Source of the DNA: an uncultured Clostridia bacterium
GTDB lineage: Bacteria; Bacillota; Clostridia; Christensenellales; Borkfalkiaceae
Direction of reading: 5' to 3'
NCBI GenBank assembly: GCA_949282385.1
Contig: CASDOP010000013.1
Coordinates: 1-50,850 of the forward strand
DNA length: 50,850 bases
In this document: one piece after another, positions 7,576 to 13,333 of the stretch
How the letters are laid out: each line of letters starts with the position of its first letter
How positions within the stretch are numbered: the stretch's first letter is position 1
Position numbers and translations under genes: made by a program
Notes under the pieces: generated by a model
What the model was told of the DNA's origin: nothing
Database searches by the model: none
What the model saw: only the letters and a program-made list of their open reading frames with translations

Positions 7576-7920
7576 ATGGTAAAGAAAAATAAACGTTTTC
7601 AGGGACATTTCCGCAAATTCAGGGTTGCAAAATTTACGGGACACCCACAGTATGTATATGACGAGGACGGCAATGATTACAAGGTGATTGGAATTACGGA
7701 AAGTTCTGTAACGAATGGCGTTGAAAATATCCCGCTTGACGTTAACCCTGAGCCTAACAGGACGGATAAAGCTTACATACGACCTAAGCCTGATAGGGTT
7801 GATAAAGGCGTTCGTAATGTTAGATTGAAAGGGTGGCGTTTTGCCGCAAGTGATAAGCCGAAAGTTAAAAAAGTTATTGAGGATGAAGGCAAACGTAAAA
7901 AGAAAAAGCCCTGTAAATAA
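7576..7920 (+). CDS. Hypothetical basic phage protein, 114 aa
   Basis: AAGAGGTG precedes ATG 7576. The protein is basic, with a strand-rich first half (GHPQYVYDEDGNDYKVIGITES) then NIPLDVNPEP, a repeated Arg/Pro/Asp stretch, and a Lys-rich end. The pattern of a GHP-Y motif, IGIT, NIPL-x-NP and later LKGW looks like a conserved small-protein family of Bacillota mobile elements that I cannot name. Function unknown. The stop lies in the loop of a hairpin. Confidence 0.6.
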   Translation: MVKKNKRFQGHFRKFRVAKFTGHPQYVYDEDGNDYKVIGITESSVTNGVENIPLDVNPEPNRTDKAYIRPKPDRVDKGVRNVRLKGWRFAASDKPKVKKVIEDEGKRKKKKPCK

Positions 7921-7926
7921 TAGGGC
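7908..7926 (+). terminator. Hairpin at the stop of the 114-aa gene
   Basis: GCCCT and AGGGC pair around the stop codon. An A-rich stretch follows on the plus strand, which is the T-run of the minus-strand small RNA. Confidence 0.45.
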
Positions 7927-7927
7927 A

Positions 7928-8010
7928 TAAAAAAAGAAAGGTCGGGGAGCCGATAAATCGTTCATTCACCAACGTTCAAGCCTTATGGCGAACAATACAC
8001 AACCTTTCTG
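7928..8010 (-). ncRNA. Minus-strand small RNA 1, about 80 nt
   Basis: On the minus strand a promoter (TTGACT, 16-base spacer, TATAAT at 8044-8017) is followed by an RNA of about 80 nt. Its ends pair: AGAAAGGT near the start with ACCTTTCT near the end (8002-8009 with 7935-7942), and seven T follow. Inside is a hairpin GTTC-GCC-ATAA-GGC-TT-GAAC. No open reading frame is evident. A second locus at 8606-8700 has the same promoter DNA and a similar internal hairpin. Start and end are estimated from promoter and T-run. Confidence 0.65.
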
Positions 8011-8016
8011 TTAACT

Positions 8017-8044
8017 ATTATATTCATCTGCACATAAAAGTCAA
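8017..8044 (-). promoter_or_regulatory. Promoter of small RNA 1
   Basis: Minus strand: TTGACT (8044-8039), 16-base spacer, TATAAT (8022-8017). Close to the standard vegetative sigma consensus. Confidence 0.7.
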
Positions 8045-8089
8045 TACAATTTTTACAACTTTTTAAAATTGAAAGTGTACTTTCAAAAA
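8038..8089. repeat. 52-bp direct repeat, copy 1
   Basis: Matches 8728-8779 with one mismatch in 52 bases. It contains the -35 element of the small RNA promoter at one end and palindrome site C at the other. Confidence 0.85.
8069..8086. promoter_or_regulatory. Palindrome site C, TTGAAAGT-GT-ACTTTCAA
   Basis: Perfect eight-base arms. It lies between the small RNA 1 promoter (leftward) and a small broken membrane gene (rightward), so it could control either. Confidence 0.65.
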
Positions 8090-8102
8090 TAAGGTTCGTT
8101 AT

Positions 8103-8223
8103 ATGAAAAAAAATTTTACAATATAGTTTTGTTGCTTTTTTATTGATTGTTTTTAATTTTTTGTCTTTATTCTTAGTTTTGCCTTATGCTAAGGTTGGTA
8201 AAGATTATGAATTAAATTATTGA
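8103..8223 (+). pseudogene. Small membrane protein with A-tract frameshift
   Basis: ATG 8103 is followed by eight A. As written the frame stops after seven codons. With seven A (or ten) the same ATG would open 39 codons encoding a single-pass membrane protein (hydrophobic about residues 7-28, then LPYAKVGKDYELNY) ending at TGA 8221-8223, eleven bases before the next gene. The A-run is a plausible slippage site, so the product could be made by transcriptional slippage or phase variation; decay or a sequencing error are alternatives. Confidence 0.45.
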
Positions 8224-8233
8224 GGTTTCGTTT

Positions 8234-8614
8234 ATGAGCAAATTAAAAAAATCTTATGTCGGTAAAATTGGTTTTTGCGATAATAAAGTTTTAGGTCTTG
8301 TAGATAAAAATGGTGAGCCTGTTGCAGGTGGACATTATGTATATATTCGTGAAACAGATGGTCGTAAATGTAATGTGAATATAATTACCTCTCTTGAGGA
8401 TAAAAATGGTCGATATGATTTTGATAAACTCGGCAAAGTTAAACGCGGTATGTTATATTCTGTTCCTAAGTCTGATAGTAATTTTTCTCGTTGGTCTGCT
8501 GTTAATTTAGATGGCAATATCAAAAATATAAAATTGTCCGATATTAAAAATATAGGCTATAAACGGATAAAAGACCGTCATAAATGGTTTGTTGGTAAGT
8601 ACACAAAAAAATAA
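8234..8614 (+). CDS. Hypothetical phage protein, 126 aa
   Basis: TGAGGTTTCG precedes ATG 8234. Basic, strand-rich protein (KSYVGKIGFCDNKVLGLVDKNGEPVAGG at the start, HKWFVGKYTKK at the end). Third positions are very AT-rich even for this prophage, which may mean a more recent arrival. No family recognised. Its 3' end carries the T-run of small RNA 2 on the opposite strand. Confidence 0.55.
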   Translation: MSKLKKSYVGKIGFCDNKVLGLVDKNGEPVAGGHYVYIRETDGRKCNVNIITSLEDKNGRYDFDKLGKVKRGMLYSVPKSDSNFSRWSAVNLDGNIKNIKLSDIKNIGYKRIKDRHKWFVGKYTKK

Positions 8615-8700
8615 CACGTAAGATAAACTTACGTGTTAGGCACACTCACTCTTTCGAGAGGGGCACAAAATTTTGCGCTTGGCTTAATGCCTACGCTCTA
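8606..8700 (-). ncRNA. Minus-strand small RNA 2, about 95 nt
   Basis: On the minus strand a promoter (TTGACT, 16-base spacer, TATAAT at 8734-8707) leads into an RNA of about 95 nt. It ends in an intrinsic terminator: AACACGTAAG/CTTACGTGTT (10 bp), loop TTTAT, then A and seven T. Inside are GCG-TA-GGC-ATTAA-GCC-AA-GCGC, of the same shape as the hairpin in small RNA 1 but with different bases, and CTCT-CGAA-AGAG. No reading frame is evident. Its 3' end overlaps the end of the 126-aa gene on the other strand. Confidence 0.7.
8613..8637 (-). terminator. Terminator of small RNA 2
   Basis: Perfect 10-bp stem, five-base loop; on the minus strand it is followed by A and TTTTTTT. On the plus strand the stem may also stop the 126-aa gene transcript, though no T-run follows there. 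Confidence 0.75.
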
Positions 8701-8706
8701 TTAATT

Positions 8707-8734
8707 ATTATATTCAAATTTGATGATAAGTCAA
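8707..8734 (-). promoter_or_regulatory. Promoter of small RNA 2
   Basis: Minus strand: TTGACT (8734-8729), 16-base spacer, TATAAT (8712-8707). Same layout as the promoter of small RNA 1. Confidence 0.7.
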
Positions 8735-8779
8735 TACATTTTTTACAACTTTTTAAAATTGAAAGTGTACTTTCAAAAA
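8728..8779. repeat. 52-bp direct repeat, copy 2
   Basis: 51 of 52 bases match copy 1 at 8038-8089. Includes palindrome site D. Confidence 0.85.
8759..8776. promoter_or_regulatory. Palindrome site D, TTGAAAGT-GT-ACTTTCAA
   Basis: Identical to site C. It lies 13 bases before the ATG at 8790, just ahead of its ribosome binding site AAAGGGGG. Confidence 0.65.
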
Positions 8780-8789
8780 GGGGGTATAT

Positions 8790-8993
8790 ATGACACAGTT
8801 TGAGTACGAGCGGTTGTTGAACACACTCGCCAAAGCTTTAACAACACATCGGCGTTATATTCAGCTTGTGCACTCTGTTCCGCTTGCGAATGGTAACATT
8901 GCGCATAGCGTAAATCTGCGTGGTTATCGCTATTGCGTAACTTTATGTGGCGATAAAATAATTGAAGTTGCACGGGGGATTGCTGTAATATGA
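8790..8993 (+). CDS. Hypothetical phage protein, 67 aa
   Basis: AAAGGGGG precedes ATG 8790. Small protein with a basic middle (KALTTHRRYIQLVHS) and a strand-rich end (GYRYCVTLCGDKIIEVARGI). The stop overlaps the next start as ATGA, so the pair is coupled. No family recognised. Confidence 0.5.
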   Translation: MTQFEYERLLNTLAKALTTHRRYIQLVHSVPLANGNIAHSVNLRGYRYCVTLCGDKIIEVARGIAVI

Positions 8994-9256
8994 AGCGTAC
9001 AGTTGATGAAAAATTGCGTTATAATAGTAATCAGACATCATCATTTGCTTATGGGTATCGGATAGGCGTCAAGGCGTACAGAGCTTATTCGAAAGCCTCT
9101 AAGAAGCGTAAACGTGATTTGATGAATGATATTGATTTTAACAAAGAACTTGCTTGCAAGGGCGATAATTCCCGACAGAGCGTTCAATATGCAAAAGGCT
9201 TTATGTGCGCCATGCGCGATTGTGCGGCAGAACGAAAGGCTCGGCAAGGCAAATAA
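8990..9256 (+). CDS. Hypothetical basic phage protein, 88 aa
   Basis: Starts in an ATGA overlap with the preceding gene. Basic and helical (GYRIGVKAYRAYSKASKKRKRD), ending in ERKARQGK. Its place just before the replication gene suggests a role in replication or its control, by position only. Confidence 0.5.
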   Translation: MKRTVDEKLRYNSNQTSSFAYGYRIGVKAYRAYSKASKKRKRDLMNDIDFNKELACKGDNSRQSVQYAKGFMCAMRDCAAERKARQGK

Positions 9257-9276
9257 TTCTTTTCTATCAGCTCCTA

Positions 9277-9309
9277 CCCTGCAAGGGTGTTCTTCCGCGT
9301 AGCGGTGTT
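9277..9309 (+). repeat. Tandem hairpin-TGTT elements before rep
   Basis: CCCTGCAAGGG plus TGTT (9277-9291) and CCGCGTAGCGG plus TGTT (9295-9309). The first is identical in sequence to the second hairpin at 1629-1643. They lie 23 bases before the ATG of the replication gene. Confidence 0.65.
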
Positions 9310-9331
9310 AAAGTAATTATGAGGTAAAAAA

Positions 9332-10456
9332 ATGAGTATCGCTAACCTTATTCAGACTGACAATATAACAGGTTGTCCGTTCCCCTTTCTCGATGATACG
9401 CCGATGACATTCAAGATATACAATGACGGCAGACATTTAGTTGCAACTTCTTGCAGGCGTTCGGGCAAAAAACCGCAGGATCTGCCGGAACGCCGCAGGA
9501 AGTCGGACGATTATACCGATGAGCAAAAAAATACAATATTTCGGCGTTTTGTGCGTGATAAGAAAAGGGAAATTAAGCACCGTGTTTTTACCCCTGCCTC
9601 AGAAAAGATTGATATATCTTCTAATGTCGGCTTCGGTTATTCCCGTTCAGCGTTTGATATAATGTTCGATAATTTATTCTTGCAAGCGTATAATAAAGGT
9701 TTACGCGATAAGAAAATTGATAAGCCTATGTCTGATTATATTCATTCGGGTTTATCTAAGCTGTTTACTGAACGTGAAATCGAGAGTAAAAAAATCGATG
9801 AAAAGATTAAACGCAAATTTAATAATCTTTTACACCGTAAAAAGCGTTTCCGCCGTAAGGCTTACCTTAACAAATGGAATTGCTTTGTTACTTTTACATA
9901 CGATGATAGCAAACACGATGAGGAAACGTTCAGGCGCAAGCTCCGCCGTTGCCTTTCAAATCTGCACACTCGCCGCGGTTGGCGTTATATGGGCGTATTT
10001 GAGCGCGCTCCTGAAACAGGGCGTTTACACTTTCATGGTCTGTTATATGTCCCTGCTGGCGAGATGATAGGCACGCTGACCGAAAAGACAGATTACAGTA
10101 CGGCGCAGGGGCGCATGCAGACACGGCACGAAAACAGTTTTTTTGAAAGGGCTTTCGGACGGAACGATTTTGAGGAAATAAGCGATATGCAATTAGAGTA
10201 CGGAAACAATGTGGATTACATACTTAAATACATAGGCAAGACGAATGAGCGGATTGTTTACAGCAGGGGCATACCTACGGAAATTTGCAAGAAGTTGACG
10301 GCAAAAGATATTGTTACAGAACTTAAAAATGACTTTGTTCAGAAGTTCATACTTTTTGACGATGTGATTGATTGGGAACGTGATATTGCGCGTATGCGCT
10401 ATTCAAAGCAGATGTCTTTTACTGACCTGCTGTGTAACCCACAATTAGTGGGATAA
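9332..10456 (+). CDS. HUH-type rolling-circle replication initiator
   Basis: GAGGT precedes ATG 9332. The 374-residue protein has the three HUH endonuclease motifs: CFVTFTYD (184-191), RLHFHGLLYV with H233-F-H235, and NVDYILKYIGK with Y296 and Y300 around K299. The single-tyrosine-cluster layout (Y-x3-Y with K) recalls small single-stranded DNA phage and plasmid Rep proteins. It would nick the double-stranded replicative form and start strand displacement. A basic region of about 90 residues precedes the catalytic domain. Hairpins in its leader suggest translational control; structured non-coding DNA follows it. Confidence 0.85.
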   Translation: MSIANLIQTDNITGCPFPFLDDTPMTFKIYNDGRHLVATSCRRSGKKPQDLPERRRKSDDYTDEQKNTIFRRFVRDKKREIKHRVFTPASEKIDISSNVGFGYSRSAFDIMFDNLFLQAYNKGLRDKKIDKPMSDYIHSGLSKLFTEREIESKKIDEKIKRKFNNLLHRKKRFRRKAYLNKWNCFVTFTYDDSKHDEETFRRKLRRCLSNLHTRRGWRYMGVFERAPETGRLHFHGLLYVPAGEMIGTLTEKTDYSTAQGRMQTRHENSFFERAFGRNDFEEISDMQLEYGNNVDYILKYIGKTNERIVYSRGIPTEICKKLTAKDIVTELKNDFVQKFILFDDVIDWERDIARMRYSKQMSFTDLLCNPQLVG

Positions 10457-10568
10457 TTCCATGTAAAACTTCATCGCTCATCACTTGCGCCTATGGCTTA
10501 CATACGGCGCTTTTCGGCTTGCTCTGGAAGTGCTATTTTGCCGCATACGGCAAATGTTTTTAAGCATT

Positions 10569-10601
10569 AACGGGGGCGCGAGGCTTGCCCGCGCCCCCGT
10601 T
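10569..10601 (+). terminator. 12-bp GC-rich stem after rep
   Basis: AACGGGGGCGCG pairs with CGCGCCCCCGTT around a nine-base loop. It could end the rep transcript (TTTCG follows) or be part of the origin/packaging structure. Confidence 0.55.
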
Positions 10602-10641
10602 TCGCACGGATACACCACAAAATCAGTCGGTAAGTAGGTGC

Positions 10642-10710
10642 GCACAACGCGCCACCTTGGCACGGCGGCGAACGCCGCCGCTCGTCTTATGACAAGGTGG
10701 CGCGTTGTGC
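10642..10710. other. Nested long hairpin, candidate packaging signal
   Basis: GCACAACGCGCCACCTTG (10642-10659) is perfectly complementary to 10693-10710. Between the arms sits CGGCGGC-GAAC-GCCGCCG. This is the strongest structure in the prophage. Confidence 0.6.
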
Positions 10711-10729
10711 TCTCTGTGCAAATTTTAAC

Positions 10730-10742
10730 TATAATCGGAACA
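10730..10742 (+). repeat. Left 13-bp inverted repeat of IS30-like unit
   Basis: TATAATCGGAACA, the exact reverse complement of 11985-11997. Flanking bases AC (10728-10729) match AC after the right copy (11998-11999), which would fit a two-base target duplication. Confidence 0.6.
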
Positions 10743-10761
10743 CAAATTTTTACGGAAACTG

Positions 10762-10794
10762 ACGGACAAAACGGACAAAGGACGGACTAAGGAC
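10762..10794 (+). repeat. GGAC-rich short direct repeats before transposase
   Basis: ACGGACAAA is present twice in tandem (10762-10779) and GGAC occurs five times up to the start codon. These could bind a regulator or the transposase. Confidence 0.5.
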
Positions 10795-11850
10795 ATGAAA
10801 CGGAAAGGAACGAAAAATCTTACATACACGCAACGGCTACAATTAGAGGCGTTGTTGAAAGCAAATGTACATAAACGGCAGATTGCCAAACAGTTAGGTA
10901 TATGCCTTGCGACTGTGTACAATGAAATTAAGCGCGGTGCATGTACGCAGAAAAAATATAGTTATACGGACTATTGGGGCGAAAATCATTACAATGTTGT
11001 GTCGGCGTACAGTCCTGAACTTGCAGAGGAAAAATATCGGCTCAATCAGACGGCGCACGGTGCGCCTTTGAAAGTCGGCAACGATTATGAGTTTATCCGC
11101 TATGTTGAAAAGCGCGTTATTCGGGATAAGCTCTCCCCTGCGGCGGTATGCGGCGAGATTAAGCGCATTAAGCCGTGTAAAACGATTGTAAGCAAAACGA
11201 CGATGTATCGCTATGTGGCGCAGGGGTTGTTTATGGGCATATGCTCCGAGCATTTGCCTTGCGGTCAAAAACGCAAACAGTACAAAAAGACGAGAGTTAA
11301 ACGACCGCCGAGAGGTACAAGCATTGAACGTCGTCCACCTGACATTGCTTTGCGCAATTCATTCGGGCATTGGGAAATGGACTGCGTTGTTGGCAGGAAG
11401 TTAAGCCGTGATACGCTCCTTGTGTTTACAGAGCGTTTAACGCGATATGAAATTATAATGCGCATGCCTAACCGTAAGACGGCTACCGTTGTGCATTATG
11501 TCAATAAACTTGAACGGCGGTTCGGTTCAAAGTTCCGAAAGGTCTTTAAGTCGATTACTGTTGATAACGGTTCGGAATTTTCGGACTTTTCAGGTCTTGA
11601 AAAGTCTATCTATGGCGGCAAGCGTACATCTGTTTATTATTGCCACCCGTACACATCATGCGAACGTGGAAGCAATGAACGCTTAAACCGTGAAATTCGC
11701 CGTTTGCTTCCTAAAGGCTCAGACTTTACAAAGTATAGCGATAATCAAATAAAATATGTTGAAAAATGGGTAAATACATATCCGAGGGAGATATTTGACT
11801 ATGCAACTTCTGCGGATATGTTCAATTTTTATATGTCATCTATTTGTTGA
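10795..11850 (+). CDS. IS30-family transposase
   Basis: 351 residues. The N-terminus has a helix-turn-helix (LTYTQRLQLEALLKANVHKRQIAKQLG...ATVYNEIKRG) typical of IS30. The DDE catalytic core is visible: D in FGHWEMDCVVG, D in TVDNGSEF, and E in CERGSNERLNREIRR. Inverted repeats of 13 bp flank it at 10730 and 11985, giving a 1268-bp unit of normal IS30 size. It may be an ordinary insertion in the prophage. Alternatively it is the phage's own integration enzyme, as IS30-type transposases are known in some Spiroplasma filamentous phages. Palindrome site E, shared with the phage, follows its stop. Confidence 0.9.
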   Translation: MKRKGTKNLTYTQRLQLEALLKANVHKRQIAKQLGICLATVYNEIKRGACTQKKYSYTDYWGENHYNVVSAYSPELAEEKYRLNQTAHGAPLKVGNDYEFIRYVEKRVIRDKLSPAAVCGEIKRIKPCKTIVSKTTMYRYVAQGLFMGICSEHLPCGQKRKQYKKTRVKRPPRGTSIERRPPDIALRNSFGHWEMDCVVGRKLSRDTLLVFTERLTRYEIIMRMPNRKTATVVHYVNKLERRFGSKFRKVFKSITVDNGSEFSDFSGLEKSIYGGKRTSVYYCHPYTSCERGSNERLNREIRRLLPKGSDFTKYSDNQIKYVEKWVNTYPREIFDYATSADMFNFYMSSIC

Positions 11851-11854
11851 GTTT

Positions 11855-11872
11855 TTGAAAGTACACTTTCAA
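11855..11872. promoter_or_regulatory. Palindrome site E, TTGAAAGT-AC-ACTTTCAA
   Basis: Lies five bases after the transposase stop and inside the inverted repeats. With its flanks it is a 24-base near-perfect palindrome (11852-11875). Confidence 0.65.
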
Positions 11873-11882
11873 AAATGTTGAT

Positions 11883-11908
11883 AGCCGCCTGAAATAAGCG
11901 GCTTTTTG
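11883..11908 (+). terminator. Terminator of the transposase gene
   Basis: AGCCGC/GCGGCT around a nine-base loop, followed by TTTT. Confidence 0.75.
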
Positions 11909-11914
11909 TCGTAC

Positions 11915-11952
11915 AAAAAAAGAGTACAGTTTTTGCGCTGTACTCTTTTTTT
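11915..11952. terminator. Bidirectional terminator
   Basis: AAAAAAAGAGTACAG pairs with CTGTACTCTTTTTTT. T-runs on both strands shield host and phage transcription from each other. Confidence 0.8.
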
Positions 11953-11955
11953 ATG

Positions 11956-11980
11956 TAAGCCTTTCTACCTGAAAGGCTTA
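11956..11980. other. 10-bp hairpin near prophage right end
   Basis: TAAGCCTTTC, five-base loop TACCT, GAAAGGCTTA. It lies between the terminator and the right inverted repeat; role unknown. Confidence 0.5.
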
Positions 11981-11984
11981 TATC

Positions 11985-11997
11985 TGTTCCGATTATA
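11985..11997 (-). repeat. Right 13-bp inverted repeat of IS30-like unit
   Basis: TGTTCCGATTATA, the reverse complement of the left copy at 10730. Taken here as the right limit of the mobile DNA. Confidence 0.6.
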
Positions 11998-12102
11998 ACG
12001 GCTCGTAAAAATTATTTTTGAATTTTAAAAAAAAATTCTATAAAAATACTTGACTTTTCACTTTCGGCGAATACGTAGCGAGCAATTGAACATGCTTATT
12101 TT

Positions 12103-12258
12103 ATGAACGAAATAAAGGAACTCTGCCTCAAAAAAAATGTGCCGCAGGAGCAGATTTACGAATGCGCCGCGTGCGGAAATCACGTCTGCCGCGAATGCGC
12201 GAGGATAAACGATTTTTTGTGCCCGTTCTGCTTCGGCAGACTTTCCCTGCCAAACTGA
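12103..12258 (+). CDS. Small zinc-ribbon protein, 51 aa
   Basis: Just outside the prophage end, ATG 12103 opens 51 codons. Three CxxC pairs (C21/C24, C29/C32, C40/C43) give a double zinc-finger pattern like treble-clef or RING-type ribbons; the last pair reads CPFC. A possible -35 TTGACT at 12050 lies upstream, but I see no good ribosome binding site. Codon use matches the host side. Function unknown; it is one of the few plus-strand genes in the host part. Confidence 0.5.
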   Translation: MNEIKELCLKKNVPQEQIYECAACGNHVCRECARINDFLCPFCFGRLSLPN

Positions 12259-12562
12259 AAGCCGCAAATCAAGGTTTGGATGGCTCACGGACGGCGTTTT
12301 TATACGTCCCGCCGCATTGTCGGAATTTTCATTTGCGCGAACCATGGTTTAATTTTACAAGCGAAAATACAATGGCAAACGCGGCTTGAATACAAAGAAA
12401 TTTTTAATGCCTCAATTGGAATAAAGTATAGCTCCGCATGTCGGAAAACAATTAAAAATTGCTGAAAGACATAAAGACAGCCGCCGCGCGAACGGCGTTC
12501 GCGCGGCGGCTCTCTGAGTTTTGTCCGCCGACAGTTTTTTATTTTTCTGCATTGCGGGGAAT
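12259..12562. other. Non-coding stretch between zinc-ribbon gene and M50 protease gene
   Basis: No gene supported on either strand. It holds a 15-bp perfect stem at 12479-12511 and otherwise unremarkable sequence, possibly remains of host DNA disturbed by the nearby insertion. Confidence 0.5.
12479..12511. terminator. 15-bp GC-rich hairpin
   Basis: AGCCGCCGCGCGAAC pairs with GTTCGCGCGGCGGCT around GGC. It lies downstream of the M50 gene read leftward. No strong T-run on either side, so termination is likely but not certain. Confidence 0.6.
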
Positions 12563-13333
12563 TTAAGTTTTGTCCGCCGATTTTTTATATTCGGAGGGAA
12601 GATACTTTATGAGGTCTTTATATCGCATGAAATATTTGTACGCTTCGCTGTCGTTGCCGACGGCGAGATAATATTCATACCTGAGCTGCGTTAAGATGAT
12701 GAAGTTTATATCGTCTTCGGGCAGCTGAGGTACTTCAAAGAGCATGGCTTCGGGAATTTCTTCGAGCTTGATGCCCGACCTTATCGAACCCTGTATGCGC
12801 AGTATGACGAGCATAACTTTTGCGCTGTCCGAAAGAGTTAAAAGCTCCCACACTATCATGCCGTCGTTTTTTCCGCCGGAAAGTTCGGCGGGAACGGCGT
12901 TGAGCAGGAAGAGATAAGCCGAATAAGGAAGGAGCACGCACAGCGTTGCGGGTACTTGCGGAACAAGGATTGAAATTATGCCTATCGCGGCGCAGGCGAG
13001 ATTTATTGCGACGCCCGCGGAAGCCGTCAAAATCATTCTTAGGCGCATGTGTTTTACGCCCTTAGGACAGACGTTGACAGACGATGTGCGAAAAATTCTG
13101 TATCTGTCAGGCTTAATACCCATGTTGGCGCACAGACCGACTATAAGGTGAGCACCCTCGTGAACGAAATCCGAAAAAGGCACGCTGACTATGAGCAGCG
13201 CGAGATATGCGGGAATGAGACTTTCCAGCCCCGCTCCGTCGAAATCGGTGCGCACGCAGAATATGTATCCGCACAGCGCGCCCAGTCCCAAAAGGACGGC
13301 GAGCGACGAAAAGAATAAAATTTTGCCCCTCAT
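12563..13333 (-). CDS. M50-type (site-2 protease-like) membrane metalloprotease
   Basis: I start at ATG 13333, which has AAAGGAGG upstream and overlaps the ppx stop as ATGA; the longer frame to 13435 lies inside ppx. The 256-residue product has hydrophobic segments near 5-27, 40-55, 110-160, the zinc motif HEGAH (58-62), and a later N-x2-P...DG motif (NAVPAELSGGKNDG) as in M50 proteases. The C-terminal 70 residues are soluble and helical. M50 enzymes cut membrane proteins; some relatives act in sporulation (SpoIVFB), but nothing here proves that role. Confidence 0.75.
   Translation of the reverse strand: MRGKILFFSSLAVLLGLGALCGYIFCVRTDFDGAGLESLIPAYLALLIVSVPFSDFVHEGAHLIVGLCANMGIKPDRYRIFRTSSVNVCPKGVKHMRLRMILTASAGVAINLACAAIGIISILVPQVPATLCVLLPYSAYLFLLNAVPAELSGGKNDGMIVWELLTLSDSAKVMLVILRIQGSIRSGIKLEEIPEAMLFEVPQLPEDDINFIILTQLRYEYYLAVGNDSEAYKYFMRYKDLIKYLPSEYKKSADKT

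Larger units (their letters stand above)
10457..10794. other. Hairpin-rich non-coding region, candidate origin and packaging signal
   Basis: No credible gene lies here. Four hairpins follow one another: 10488-10509 (CGCCTATG with CATA-C-GGCG), 10537-10554 (TTTGCCG/CGGCAAA), 10569-10601 (12-bp GC-rich stem), and 10642-10710 (18-bp stem containing a second 7- to 8-bp stem). Filamentous phages carry origin and packaging hairpins in an intergenic region, often next to the replication gene. The GC-rich stems stand out in an AT-rich element. The exact nick site is not identified. Confidence 0.55.
1..11997. mobile_element. Inovirus-like prophage, right part (left end outside window)
   Basis: The block has lower GC, short tightly packed plus-strand genes with GAGGT ribosome binding sites, a Zot-type assembly ATPase (6410-7228), an HUH rolling-circle initiator (9332-10456), several small membrane or secreted proteins, a hairpin-rich intergenic region after the initiator, and an IS30-family transposase. 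ATPase, Rep and small membrane proteins together are the usual core of filamentous phages. No serine or tyrosine integrase is seen. The right end is placed at the inverted repeat ending at 11997, because conserved chromosomal genes and different composition follow. That end is inferred, not proven by an attachment-site repeat. The left end is not in the window. Confidence 0.8.

Noticed and set aside
11855..11872. Palindromes as dif-like Xer recombination sites
   Set aside because: The arm sequence and two-base spacer do not resemble known dif sites with a 6- to 8-base centre, and there are five copies.
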